From contig CM055271.1 in NCBI GenBank assembly GCA_029237695.1, positions 29,790,695 through 29,854,694 of the forward strand: a stretch of DNA of 64,000 nucleotides. Reading direction: 5' to 3'. Under the pieces are notes generated by a model that saw nothing but the letters and a program-made list of their open reading frames with translations, was not told the DNA's origin and did not search any database. This document shows, piece by piece, positions 46,552 to 58,375 of the stretch (its first letter is position 1; every line of letters starts with the position of its first letter). Source of the stretch: Conchocele bisecta. Taxonomy: Eukaryota > Mollusca > Bivalvia > Lucinida > Thyasiridae. Made by a program: the position numbers and the translations under genes.

Positions 46552-47560
46552 TCATGCAGTGAAGCTATTAGAGGCAATGATGAATTGTTGCACCCTTCGG
46601 AAGACAAGACTGTTTTCATTATCGCTTAGGAAATCGTTACCATATATTAGATTATTGAGAATGTGGGGAACAGGCAGCGATGATAAATATCGTTGTCTTT
46701 GATTGGTGTAAAGCGGACATGAGAGAGTGTAGTGGTTTGCATCGACCCACAGGCGCATGTTGCACTACTGAGTATTGATTTTTGGAATAAGTCTAGAGCA
46801 CTACACCCTAGCCTGATCCGAGTTAATAGAATATGGCCTTGTCGGTCGCCAGCTGCGTAATAGGATGGTGGCTTAATAATGTTAGCATTTAGTGTATGTT
46901 TGAATGACTTCAATGTGGGACTATTCCTTGTATTGAAAGGTAATGAGTTCCATTATTTTATGGTAGAAGGGAGAAATGAATCTTGATACAGTTTAGTACG
47001 GAATTGAATTGTTGGAATATCTCCATCGTATCTTAACCTGTAACGAGTTTGTATTTGTTCCGGGATTAAGTAAGTTAGCTAAGGTGGTGTCAAAGTTGTT
47101 CTTCATTTTGTATAATAGAATTAGTTTATGCTTTTTCTTCGTTTTTCTAGGTTTTCCCATTTGGTTTCTGTATATAATTTTTCTAAACTGCAGAGCTTTC
47201 TGGCCCAAGTAACAATTCGCGCGGACTCAATTTGGATTGATTCTATCTCATTCTTTAATGCTATTGAACAATTATCCCAAGTACTATCGCTATATTCGAG
47301 CAATGGGTGTATGAACGAGACGTACGCTTTTTCTAAGGATGTTCTATTTAGTGAACATTTTAGAGAGCGAAGCATCCCAATACGCTGCCACGCACGACTG
47401 ATGATTGATGAAATGTGTGGATGCCATTTACCAGTTTCTGAGAATACGACGCCTAGATGTTTATGAGACTCAACTTGTTCAATTACGATATTATTCATAA
47501 GAAGAAGAGGATGTGGTCGTTTTATTTTGTTTTCTGGATATCAACATAGTTTCAGTTTTA
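46552..47560 (-). pseudogene. LINE C-terminal part (downstream of the insertion)
   Basis: It resumes with KTETMLISRKQNK (47520-47560), then VESHKHLGVVFSETGKWHPH, the block that follows the RT thumb in CR1/Jockey-like LINEs, and LEYSDSTWDNC. Further pieces at 46993-47208 and 46552-46913 end with ATCACGSMQTTTLSH and LSCPLYTNQR, a zinc-finger-like CX1C..H..C pattern. Frames shift at about 47120 and 46990. Confidence 0.83.
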
Positions 47561-47610
47561 TTGTCTCGCCCGCGAAGAGGAAAGCGAGACCTAGGTTTTG
47601 CTTTTCCGGA

Positions 47611-47661
47611 GTCGGCGTCGGCGTCGGCGTCGGCGTCGGAGTCGGGCGTCGGGCGTCGGCG
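47611..47661. repeat. (GTCGGC)n simple repeat
   Basis: About eight units of gtcggc with gtcgggc variants; an unusually GC-rich spot in this window. Confidence 0.9.
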
Positions 47662-49183
47662 TCATCATTCAATATTAACTTTTCGTGTTACGGTCATTAC
47701 GTCAACACCTTATCAGCTACAGTCATCAAACTTTATACATACCTTTACTATGATATGTAGATGAAAATAGGACTACTAAAAAAAATTCCGGGCTCCAGGC
47801 TCTATTTCTTTCTATGCTACAAACTGAACATTAATGCATGAAGACCCGTTTTCTCGTGCGCTCTGTACACCTTACCTGTAGACAAAACAATAGCCTTCTC
47901 CAGTTGAACACTTGTGCATGTGCAAGCAAGCATGTGCAAATTTCCAGATTGACCACTAAATGTCCAGCTAAATTATTACAGGTAATTTATACAGGTAAAT
48001 TATTATACATTTCCGTAAACTGTGTTGACAATATTGTGGCAATATGTGGACCTGTGCAGATATGATATATAGATAAATATAGGACTATTATAAAAATTCT
48101 GGGCTCCAGTAGCGAGCATTATTTTTTTGTTAATTTTTAAACTTTATTTTTTAAAACCTTTTTTACATTTTTAGCCAGGTTTTGTTTGGAGAAAAAAATC
48201 CGGGCTATTGGATTGGCGAAAGCCAGGCGGGCGGGCAGGCGGCGTCCACAATCAATGTTAAGTTTTCGTGTTTGAGTCCATTTCTTTGTTACTGTAACAC
48301 ATAGGACCAACTCACTGTCACAGCTTCATAACTAAGGGGTGCCCACCACATATCACTATCCAACATGTTACTTTTTTTTTAACTTGACCCATTTTTTCCG
48401 CGCAGTCAATGTTAACTTTTCGCGTTTACAATGTTAAGTTTTCGTGTTTAAGTCCATTTCTTTGGTACTGTACCTTTCACAGCTTCATAACCAAGGGGTG
48501 CCCACCACATACAACTATCCAACATGTGACCATTTTCTTTACCTTGACCTATTATTTCTACGTAATTGACCATTTTCAACGTTAACTTTTTAACGTACGT
48601 CTGGTTAAAGTTTTTTGGTTAACGTTTTTCGTTATACTATATCTCTGCAACTGCTTCGCCCATTACCTTGAAACTTTACATGGGTGTTTGTCATCATCCA
48701 TATTTTCATTCTACCCCCAAACCGTGCGGCCCCTGTGCCCCATGTGAAGGTCAAATTACTTTGATTTTTTTTGTTAAAGTTTGTGTGTGTACTATATCTT
48801 TGCAACTGCTTCACCCATTACCTTGATACTTCACATGGGTGCTTATCATCATTGTCGCGCCCACTTGCGGAAAGCGCAATATAATCGGCATTTTGGCATA
48901 CGTCCGTCCGTCCGTACGTCCGTGTGTCCGGTTAAAGTTTTTCCATCTACTATATCTCTTTTTTTAGTGTCCATGCCTCGCCCCAAGGCGCGACATGCAG
49001 GCCACGGCCATCTAGTCTACAAAAAGTGGGTATAATTATGTTATCCAAGTGTCTATGCTTGGAAAAAACCTGGCCTTCGTGGCTTTGCCTCGTTTCTTGT
49101 TTTTTTTTCAAAATTCTTTTTCCATTTTTGTCTAGTAGCATAAGGTCGTAAGTCCTATATACCGACTATTATCATATACTAAA

Positions 49184-49249
49184 ACAAGTATTGACTAGTG
49201 AGCCATAGAATATAATCTGATATTCTATGGCTCACTAGTCAATACTTGT
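49184..49249. repeat. Near-perfect palindrome
   Basis: A 30-bp arm (acaagtattgactagtgagc, then catagaatat) and its complement are separated by about 6 bp. It sits near the right end of the insertion in the LINE. Confidence 0.9.
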
Positions 49250-49325
49250 ATAATATGTTCGGGCCAGTGAAAATTGCTTTCTTGCCCAGGCTCGAGGTCA
49301 AGGCGGTGGGACAAGGCGAGACATT

Positions 49326-50000
49326 TGATTCCGCGAAATTCTTGTTTGGGTTAAAATGTACAAGCCAATCAGTCGACCACTTGTGTATTTTCTCAAGGTC
49401 AGAGTTTACAATACGTGAAGCAGTGCTTGTGTCGTCGACTATGAAATATAAACTTGTGTCGTCATCGAATAATCTAATGTTGGACTGAATTTCATTGACT
49501 ATGTCGTTGATATAGATAAGAAATGAGAGGGGACCTAAGATTGAACCCTGCGGCACACCAGCATTAATGTTTGTCCAATCTCAGTGTGTGTTGTGAATAA
49601 CTACGCGCTGTTTTCGCGATGAAAGATAGGATGAGAACCATTTATTAAGGGTACCTATAATACCTATTGTAGAGAGTTTCGCTAGTAATCCCCGGTGCCA
49701 AACTATGTCAAAAGGCTTTGAGACGTCACAGAAAACTACCCGAATTTCTTTTCCTTCATCTAAAGCTTTAAAAATGTCATTGTATATGCAAACACGTTGG
49801 TTAGTTGTAGAATCACCACGTCTATAGCCGGATTGGTACTGGGTTAGTATGTTATTGGCAGTTAAGTAATTATATAAGTATTTGTGGATACACCTTTCCA
49901 TAAGTTTGCCTAGACAATTAAGTAACGATATTGGTCGGAGTTAGTGGCGTTATAGATTGGGGTAACATTGGCCATTTTCCATGGAATATGGAACTAGATA
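49326..50000 (-). pseudogene. LINE reverse transcriptase (upstream of the insertion)
   Basis: The frame at 49581-49901 has KLMERCIHKYLYNYL-type fingers, QYQSGYRRGDSTTNQ and VVFCDVSKPFDIVWHRGLLAKL. The frame from 49556 has MPQGSILGPLSFLIYINDI and the catalytic region RLFDDDTSLY where YADD or FADD is expected. It then runs into the insertion near HFNPNKN. A frameshift near 49570 separates the two. Confidence 0.88.
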
Positions 50001-50314
50001 TAGATCTATTACATATGTTAAATAGGTGCTGATAGTTCGTGCACTCCTTCTCTTAACATGCGAGTGCTTATTGTGTCGGGACCTGATGCTTTGGAAGGGT
50101 ACATTTTATTTTCTACGTCCTGTTTTGATATAACAATAGTTGAGAGCGTATTGTTGTATGCCTTTGTCGTAGGTTTTTGTTTTTGTCATCTACGTTTGCT
50201 ACGTTTGTTAATTCAATAGGTTTGCTTTGTCTACATCTTAAGACGCTGTCGTGTTATTGTCAATTAGTATAGGTATCTGGTTGCTACAATTTGTATTGGA
50301 TAACAATGATTTTG

Positions 50315-51365
50315 TCATTTTGAACCATGATTGTTATCTATCATGGATTGTTTGTACTCGTGTTTCGCTTTTCGAATGTGTTTTGTTACTCCATTTCTTT
50401 TGTTTCTGAATTTTAGCCAGGATTGTTCCGTATTGATATGTTTAGCTTGTTTATGCAGTCTTCTTCGTTGTCTTATTAGTTTTATGACATTATTTTTCAT
50501 CCATGGTATATCATTAGGTCTTATAGTTACTATTTTATTCGGTATGGACTGTTTCGCTGCATTAATGATAGTGAAACTGATGTTATTGACAGATGTTTCT
50601 AGATAATTATTAGGTATTATGGCAGTTTCCCAGTTAGTGTTAGTTAGATGTTGACGATATTTGTCGAAGTCGCCTTCATCGTATTTCCATATGTGGCGTT
50701 TGAATGAGGTGTGTTCAGGTTTAGGGAATATAAGAACTACTACTATAGGTGAGTGGTACCTAATTAGGTATGGGACGAAAGGGTCTGCTACAAAACTTGT
50801 GGTAAAAGTTTGTCTGTTATTCACGATAATTAGGTCTGTTAGAGTATGTGAGTGTTCGGTAAAGTTAGCTGGCTCTGAAATTAGTTGAGTGAATTTATAC
50901 GAGGCAATAAGGTTGTCTATCTTAGTTGCTGGTTGATTTAGTGTGTTAATGTTGAAATCCCCAGTAATTATAATGTTATTAATTGATGTGTTATAACCTA
51001 TCAAAACTCTCTTCCAGGAGCGACCAGTAATTATTATTAGAATTAGGTGGGCGATAAAAACCGGCTATGAGAATAGTTTAATAATGAGTTTCGACCCACA
51101 GGGCTTCGAGACCTTGAATGGACAGGTCAGTCCTGATTAATCCGTGTAAGTTGTCTCTCAAATATATTGCAACCCCATCGCCTGTTCTATCTGGTTTATC
51201 ACATCTAAAGGGAGGTCCAAAGTTAGGTATGCGCAAATCTTTGTTAGCAATATCTTGCGAGAGCCACGTTTCAATAAATACTAGGATATCATAGGATTGC
51301 GAGGGCCGTAGGCTTTGTATGTTTAAGTGCATTATGCTTAGCCCACTATTTAATACTTCTAGGGA
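50315..51365 (-). pseudogene. LINE endonuclease (EEP) and linker
   Basis: The N-terminal part (51078-51365) has IMHLNIQSLRPSQSYDILVF, then IETWLSQD with the catalytic Glu, and GDGVAIYLRDNL. The second part (50315-51004) has IIITGDFNINTLN with GDFN and SHTLTDLIIV, then a basic linker to RT (VIKLIRQRRRLHKQ). The frame breaks near 51040. The final SDH-type His motif appears as RYHSPIVV. Such enzymes nick the target for target-primed reverse transcription. Confidence 0.88.
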
Positions 51366-51375
51366 ATGATTCGAT

Positions 51376-52479
51376 ATTAATCACGAGTCGGATGTGCTGA
51401 AGGAGTTGCTCAGAGGGCATGGATTTGAACGAATATCTCTCGATAACACAAACAACGAGACTGCCAGGTATCGGAAGAGGTCACAAAATAGGTATAATGC
51501 CTCATTGCTAAGTTTTAGAGTGTACATTGATTTCCGTACTATTTATGTTTTATATAATTCACAGAAACAAATATTGACATTGCAGCGAGGAGTATGTTGA
51601 TCATCAAACGCAGCTGCCGTTCTGAAATTTGTAGCCTGGTCAAGATTCATTAAACTACTAGCACAATAATATGATGTGCACATAATATCCTTGAATTACA
51701 ATACAAATGATTCATTTGGAAGCAAACAGATGATACAACATACTCATAGTAATAGCATTGCAGATTAATCAAACACACATGCATAACAACTTCATTAAGA
51801 AGATAGCAAACAGCGAGCATGTACATATAAATGGTTTCGGAAATGCTTGGCTTTATTTAAAATTGAAGCATAATACACAGTAATTTATTTACCAGTGCGC
51901 CGAGCGTCAAATACACACACTTGTTTGGCTTTGACACACCAACATTCAGCTATTTTTCTTCCATATGATAACACACCATTTATTTCAGAAGAGACCAATT
52001 TAACACACAAACTCAAAATGGTAGACACAACACTGATACATTATGGAATATTAATTTCGGCAACCATCTTGATATTATATAAGTATCAGCATTACATATT
52101 CATATGAAAGCTGGTTTTGATAACGCTATCAAACTGGTTTTGCATAGTTCATCAATTTGTGATTGCCGTTCATTACTTGAAATAGAAGTGTTGATATCTG
52201 GCAGCCATCTTCGATTTATATATGCAATTTAGGCTATCACAATATGTGTCACTGCTCGTCCAGATAATGGAACAAGGTGATGAAGTTTATATACACTACC
52301 ATTTATTACACCGTAACTATAGTTTGTGTTATCAGTGGGTTTGGTTGGTGGATGGACTTGTTTTAGCGGCCATAATATATTTTGGTAGCAGTTTTTTACG
52401 AAATTGCAAGTTCCGATGTTCTATAAATTGCAACCATTGATTATCATGTTTTCATATGGTTTTACAGTATGTAAATGCG
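51376..52479. other. Intron 3 stretch without a recognised gene
   Basis: AT-rich. Scattered ggcaaccatcttga and ggcagccatcttc blocks (52055-52075 and 52200) relate it to the adjoining repeat. Confidence 0.5.
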
Positions 52480-52890
52480 AATTTGCTTTGACGCTACAGG
52501 ATGGGCAACTGTGATATTTGGCGGCCATATTTGATTTTGTTTACATACATTCCCAATTGCTACGTATTTATAAACATGTTATCATCTTATATTTTACTCT
52601 TAGAACACAGTTCAACCATAAACGTACTTCTGTTTTGCCAATAATGTAGTTCGTACATATTTAGTGTGGTGGGGTAATGTACTTGGGTCTTGGCAGCCAT
52701 CTTGAACTTTGGCGGCCATTTTGGATGAAAATGATCAGTTAAGATTTCATGTAAATTATAATTACTGACTGTAACGTTTTCAGTGCTTTCTGAAAGCTGA
52801 AAATTAGGGGGTCCACTTATAGGGGAATAACATCTTTAAACGAACACTTACAAATTGATATCATGCGGAAATAATATATTTCAATAAACT
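52480..52890 (-). repeat. Dispersed repeat with aagatggccgcca motifs, copy 2 (inverted)
   Basis: On the minus strand it reads, in order, atttccgcatgatatcaatt, ctataagtggaccccctaa, ccaaaatggccgccaaagtt, caagatggctgccaa and accccaccacactaaa, matching 36401 onwards. It ends about 235 bp before exon 4. Confidence 0.8.
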
Positions 52891-52904
52891 ATGGTGGCAA
52901 TTAA

Positions 52905-52956
52905 CCCCCACCCCCACCCCCACCCCACCCCCCACCCCCACCCCACCCCACCCCCA
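52905..52956. repeat. (CCCCA)n simple repeat before exon 4
   Basis: About ten units of ccccca or cccca, 170 bp upstream of the exon 4 acceptor. The minus strand is a run of G4-G5 tracts that could form G-quadruplexes. Confidence 0.95.
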
Positions 52957-53125
52957 AGTGGTAATGATAATCCTGTTTTCATGGGTCTGGCTCACACACT
53001 GTCATGCTTCTAACAATGAACAATGAACAGAGATTGTTATCAGGTGACAGCAGTGTGCTATTTGATCAGGAGCTACAGTCACAAATCCCATAAACCCAGC
53101 TTATCAAATCGCATTTATGTTGCAG

Positions 53126-54177
53126 GTGGAACTGTGGACATAACAGTACATGAAGTCAAAGGAGACAAGAAGGTAGCAGAAATTTACAAAGCAAGTGGAG
53201 GTCGATGGGGAGGAACGTATGTGGATAACGCGTTTGTGGACTTCCTGACGGAAATCGTCGGGAATGACGTCATGAAGAAATTTATCAAAAAAGAAACGTA
53301 TGATTATATTGATATTTTACGAGAATTCGAGGTGAAGAAGAGATCATTTAAGTCCACACAGACGGATACCGTGACATTTAAGGTTCCCGTGTCGCTCCGT
53401 GACATGTATAAACAAGACATACCGTCCGCTATAGAAAATACCAAATACAAAGGACAGGTGACGTGGGTTGCCGACAAACTCCGATGCCATCCCGATATTG
53501 TCAACGACATCTTCGAGAAGCCATGTATGAGTATTGTCAACCACCTGGAGTTACTATTCGACAAACCGGAATTGGAAGGCGTTGACGTTATTTTGATGGC
53601 CGGTGGGTTCTCCGAGTCACTGATGCTACAGAAGTACATCAATGACAACTTTGGGAACAAAAGTGTAGTTATACCGGATGAAGCTGGGTTGGTTGTTGTT
53701 AAGGGCGCTGTTATCTTTGGGCACGACACCGGTGCTATTGTGGAGCGAATATGCAAGTACACCTATGGTGTCCGCACAAGCGATCTATTCGTAAGCGGAA
53801 AGCATCCGACAGAACGCAGGTACGTTGACGATGCCGGCGTAGAGAGGTGTCGCGGTATGTTTGATGTTCATGTTCATATTGGTGAATCTGTGAAATACGG
53901 ACAACCGCAAGTAACCCAAAGCTATCTCGTCTCGAGGAAAGATCAGTCTATAATGGACGTTCAAGTGTATACATCTAACAGTCGTAGCCCCGAGTATGTT
54001 GATGATCCTGGTTGCCGTCATATCGGAACTCTCAAAGTGGACGTACCTGGCACAGGAATGAGTAGAGCATCCGAGGTCCACATGGTGTTTGGCGATACGG
54101 AATTACAAGTCAACGCAACTGTTGTTCAAACCGGCGAGAGCACGTCAGCTACATTCAACTTCTTAGAAGATGATTAA
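53126..54177 (+). CDS. HSPA12-like: HSPA12-like protein, coding exon 4 (C-terminal two thirds)
   Basis: The exon supplies about 350 residues. It starts within a glycine codon and opens GTVDITVHEV, completing phosphate-2. It continues with YKASGGRWGGTYVDNAF, a long middle region, then VDVILMAGGFSESLMLQKYI, the adenosine-binding motif, and IPDEAGLVVVKGAVIFG. The C-terminus (SGKHPTERR, YVDDPGCRHIGTLKVDVP, HMVFGDTELQVNATVV) matches the HSPA12 tail. There is no canonical HSP70 peptide-binding domain or EEVD end; it finishes FLEDD and TAA. The acceptor is tatgttgcag. Frames upstream to 53023 are intronic. A soluble ATPase with no signal peptide; partners unknown. Confidence 0.94.
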
Positions 54178-55479
54178 ACCCGACATATACTGTTGCTGCC
54201 GTTGCTGGCGATGTATTCAGAACTGCAATGTGTGGTTGTGACTGGAGACATTTGACAAATGGCTTATGCGACCAGCATAGCCTCAGATCAGGCAGATCAG
54301 GGGCTGCACTGTTCGCCATGACGCATATTGTAATATTGTTTACACCTAACGTAATACTGGCGCATAACGTAATACAATCGTCACATGTGTTTCTTTAAAT
54401 ATTATGTTAATACACGTTGAAGCACAGGTGACGGGAAAAAAAATCACATGACGGTGTATATATAGTATATTAAAGACTAACAACGAACTTTACGAAGTGA
54501 AAGACGTGCCTTTTAACAATCTGTTAATATGATAGAAATCGGTACCTTACTATTCCATTTGATGTTTAATATTTGTGAAAATACACCAGTCCGGGTCTCG
54601 GTGCCGTTTATTGGGTGTAAGAGTACCTTGCGCCTGTGGTACAGCACTAGATTTGTAACCTAATTCTCCCCGGAAAAAGTCGTCGTTTACGAGGGTCCCT
54701 GAATTGTTGCTCAAATTTCCCATTATCGAGTATTTTTAGACGTTCAACACGTCGACATTTATAATGTTACATTTAAACCGACTTTCTATACGTCCACAGT
54801 GAAGTACACATTCTGGAATGCTCGCTATGCTTCTTACTTGTGGACAAAATCGGATTTTTATCTTGCTTCATCAGAAAATTCAATCGACCTATTTTACAAC
54901 GGCCATTTTTGTTGGAGAGAGATGCTGCTGCCTGATTGGCTAAAAATCGCAAAAGGCAAATATTACAAATGTATGATTTAATTATTTTTTTAAGTTACAA
55001 TGTGTACTGATATTTAAGTTTATTTTTAATATATTTTATTAATCATTTTAATACTAAATAGTATTTAATAATACACCAAGTTACAGTTTACCGTATATGG
55101 TCATTGTAGTTGTTGTTGTCGATTTAAGAGTAAACAAACCGGGGTCTCATTGACTGCAAGCTAAAATGCGCTATTTTCATATTGCTACCTACTGTATATT
55201 TTTGCATTTTTTACTTTAAATTCTTTTCACAATTTGAAATCTACATTCCTTTGTGCTAAATAAAACAGAGAATTACACCGACTACAGTGTACTACGTAAG
55301 TTTATCGGCTAACTTTCGAGGTTGTGTCGACGCATGGTATACTTGAATAGTTCTGTGGATGGGGTATTGATCTGGGAACGTTTCTGTCACAGCAGTCGCC
55401 GAGCCATTCTAATTTGATTTGTGTATCGATTTGATAAATGTACTGTTTTGGGGTATTTTATGCAGCGGATCTAACATGT
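54178..55479. other. Probable 3' UTR and downstream sequence
   Basis: No coding motif. Candidate cleavage signals are attaaa at 54469 and aataaa near 55259. The sequence becomes AT-rich with no recognised element. Confidence 0.5.
54469..54474 (+). terminator. Candidate polyadenylation signal attaaa
   Basis: About 290 bp after the stop codon. It is the second most common animal signal; the aataaa near 55259 is an alternative and would give a 1.1-kb 3' UTR. Confidence 0.35.
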
Positions 55480-55592
55480 TTAATGATTTTTATGTTATTT
55501 ATTAATAGACTACTAACTTTATAAGAAACTACGCTAAGCCGAGTTTCTTATGCAATCAATAAATCATAATGAGTTTAATATTAAATATCACG
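55480..55592. repeat. Foldback hairpin, relative of 2103-2220
   Basis: The arms pair through ataagaaact and gagtttcttat with apex acgctaagccgag, and outer parts ttaatgatttttatg and cataatgagtttaat. More diverged than the copy before exon 1. Confidence 0.75.
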
Positions 55593-55724
55593 TTTAACGT
55601 AATCAGTTATTTAAGATTCTATTTATTGTACAATCATAGAAACATACTGAAGCTGTACTGATCAATTAACTGAATGTTTTCTGTAGCCTAGTTTCTTACA
55701 CTAACTAGTACATATTTGACATGT

Positions 55725-55905
55725 ATGGAAAGGGGGTTGGGGGAGGAGAATCTCAAAATCCGAACTGACTATTTACAGAAAAATTAATACCATAACCTGG
55801 TCTGGTGCCAGATCATCACCATACTAGAATCACTAGAATCACTTAGCCACACTCCCTAAAAGTAATAGGATTAGTAATAATCTTACTACATTTATAATAG
55901 GTGAC
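55725..55905 (+). repeat. Dispersed repeat family J, copy 2 (partial)
   Basis: The sequence accataacctggtctggtgccagatcatcacc, then agtaataggattagtaataatcttactac parallels 58260-58375. The 5' part of the family is missing. Confidence 0.75.
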
Positions 55906-56889
55906 ATCTCTGAAGCAACAATAAAGCCGAAAATGAACTGTACCGGAGGGCCAAATTAGGGAGATTCTGGCAAGGATGAATACCATCGTTAAATTTACCC
56001 TATGCATGCTCTTGACTAGCCGCCCACTCCAGACAACAAATTGCCGATGCAATGCGTTCAGAAATATGATAGAAATCAATTTGTATTACACCCTTTCATC
56101 ACCTGCTGTACAATGTAACATACAAATGTATCCGAGATTCAGCTTGGCTTTTACTTAGAAGACACCACTAGATGTTAATTTTCCTGTCCCCTGTGACTCT
56201 AACAAACATTGCCGATCCAGATAAGCACATGATATCCTGATGAGTTGACTGGTCGCAAGCCGGCTCATCTGCAGTTACACTGTTAGCAAATTCCACTATA
56301 GAGGTATGTTATGTTGAAAGGGTTATGCTTGTTACAATAACATTGCTATGACCTGGTGGTAAACTTCAATGAACTATATCAACTGCCATCCATCACATTG
56401 CACACTGGCCTCCTAAATTGACAATATGTAACACAGTCCTGCAGAGGACCATCTGAGCAGATGGGTATGAAGCTAGAGCTTCGTTGTAATCACATAATTA
56501 ATATAGCATGAAGTGCATGTACATACCATATTTATTCTAGTAAACATACATGGGATGTGCAACTTTTGGAATCAAAACAATTCAGCAGAGCTGCAGATAA
56601 GCTGCATATTTACATAAATACTCAATCAAAATTGCCAAAAAACCCAATTGAAATCAGAAGTAGCGAGTATCAAAATATTATTAAAATATTGAAATACCCA
56701 ATTGCTTCAGATATGATGGAGTGAAAATACTCAATTACTAATTCCTTATCTGGAGCCTGATTCAGGGTGACCAACATGTTCCAAAGAATGGTGTATTTTA
56801 ATTGGTTCAATGTTAAACAAAACGTATCAGTTAAATTATCCAATTTTCCTTACATTTCAACCAGTAGTTTACTGAAATATAACAGTGAA
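55906..56889. other. Downstream stretch, nothing recognised
   Basis: No motif or frame of interest was seen. Confidence 0.5.
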
Positions 56890-56946
56890 TTACACCACTC
56901 GCCAGCAGTAGTTTACACCACTCGCCAGCAGTAGTTTACACCACTC
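56890..56946. repeat. 23-bp tandem repeat
   Basis: About 2.4 copies of ttacaccactcgccagcag, then tagt. Confidence 0.92.
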
Positions 56947-58091
56947 TTGTGCTTACCATATATGGATAAATTACAAACTGTGAATAAAAGGATGGGTTAA
57001 ACAACTACTGTCTGTTTTGTGTAAACCTGTTCATTTCTGAGGGCTACATGAACATTGAAAAAAATTTTTTTTTTTTTTTGCTTATATTTCTTTTCAGCAA
57101 AATTTCAGCAAGAATCAACCATTGACTTTACTACACAAAACAAAATGCTTAATACCCTCCCGTAATTTAACATTGGCTAAAATTTTGAAAACATCATGTA
57201 AAAGAATGCTCATTTATTAATTTTGCCAAATATTAATAATCGTGAAATAATATTATTTTTTTCAATATATAGGGTAGGTGAAATAAATCGTTTGGTTTTG
57301 TCAAACAGATAGTAGTACTTGTCATCTGGGTGGTGCACATTGTCGATGTAACCACTTGGTCAAGTTGCGTTCGTCACAACAAATCCGGTCCATATCAGCA
57401 TTATTAACTTGGTTACATTTAGCACACAAGCTGATGTCTGTGTTACTTCTGGTACTGTGTGGGCATTTTTGGTGCTGAAACATGAACCTCTTTCCTGTGT
57501 TCCATCTTCTTTTTGATATTCATAGAATCCATTATATCTCTGGTGAATTGCACGAGGAAGACAAGCACTGGTGTTTTTTTCAATATGACATGAAACAAGT
57601 CAGTCAGTAGACAAACTTTCACCACAATATTATCCATGCACAATTGAACATTATCATTTATATTTTCATGGTTGAATCTGGTGATAAGTATTCAAGTTTA
57701 ATATCACTGAAGAGAGAAGTGAAACAATGATACATGTATGCTGCTTCGCATCACTTTCTAAAGTGTCCAACACGTGATATTCAACCACTATTTCTCTTAC
57801 TGCCTCATCTACTTCTCATCAGTTGGCACGTCGCTGTCTTGTTCATCATTTACATGTGTCACTTTCTGACCTGAAAATATAATAATTAAAAGTGTATTAT
57901 TATAACAGTAGATTTCTGAGTATTTGCCAAGGTCATGTTAATGGCAGCATGAGTATGTTCCAAATGCTTACATGTATCAAGTGTGCAAATAATGAAGCAA
58001 TCCATCATGTAATATTAAAGCTGGGATCCCATATGCCAGGTTATAATATAGCGATACAGATATTTCTGTATATTCTGTAGATATGTTTGGT
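56947..58091. other. Downstream stretch, nothing recognised
   Basis: A 20-bp T run near 57062. No gene or element was recognised. Confidence 0.5.
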
Positions 58092-58375
58092 GTGTTGGGG
58101 TTTAACGGCCTATCAACAGCTAAGGTCATTTAAGGCCGGATCAATGGGTTTAGTACTAAATCCCATATATTACCTGTACAAGTACATGTACAAATGGGGG
58201 AAAATCCCTAAATCAGAACTGAATATTTACAATAAAAAAAATCTATATATTCAGCCCTGAAATGAAAATAATCCTGATCTGATGCCAGGTCCTCGCCACA
58301 CCAGAATCACTTGGCCCCCTCCCAAAAGCAGTAGGATCAGTAATCATCTTACTAATTTTATAATGGGCAATAACC
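58092..58375 (+). repeat. Dispersed repeat family J, copy 3 (best preserved)
   Basis: It opens ttggggtttaacggcctatc, aacagctaaggtcatttaag, gccgg and continues through aaatcagaactgaatattta, ctgatgccaggtcctcgcca and agcagtaggatcagtaatca. The same blocks occur at 16785, 55725 and, inverted, 62335. No coding capacity or pol III boxes were seen. Confidence 0.85.

Larger units (their letters stand above)
47562..49325. mobile_element. Non-autonomous element with TGTCTCGCC ends inside the LINE
   Basis: It begins tgtctcgcccgcgaag and ends ggcgagaca, 9-bp inverted ends. LINE coding stops at one edge (FNPNKNFAESN) and resumes at the other (KTETMLISR). Inside are a (GTCGGC)n stretch, two direct repeats of about 180 bp starting near 48252 and 48428 (caatgttaagttttcgtgtt, gggtgcccaccacata), and a pair sharing tgcaactgcttc and cccattaccttga (48650 and 48800). 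No transposase was recognised. Confidence 0.8.
46500..51375 (-). mobile_element. EEP-type LINE (CR1/Jockey-like), split by an insertion
   Basis: Minus-strand order is endonuclease, RT, C-terminal domain, interrupted at 47562-49325 by an unrelated element. Of the three LINE copies in the window this is the only one with an endonuclease. Multiple stops and frameshifts are present. Confidence 0.87.
2511..54177 (+). other. HSPA12-like gene, full span (4 coding exons)
   Basis: Joining 2511-2825, 26192-26410, 30972-31125 and 53126-54177 gives one open frame of about 579 aa. The first two junctions are phase 0. The third splits a glycine codon and rebuilds the phosphate-2 motif DAGGGTVDIT. Every intron starts with GT (gtatga, gtaaga, gtaagc) and ends with AG (tttgcag, gttgcag, gttgcag). 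The introns are 23,366, 4,561 and 22,000 bp, very long for such a small CDS. The excess is transposons, all of which are broken. HSPA12 proteins are atypical HSP70-superfamily ATPases, and bivalves often carry many copies. The exact biological role here is unknown. Confidence 0.9.

Noticed and set aside
53023..53125. N-terminal extension of exon 4 in the same frame
   Set aside because: It lies before the tgttgcag acceptor, and the phosphate-2 motif is completed only by joining exon 3.
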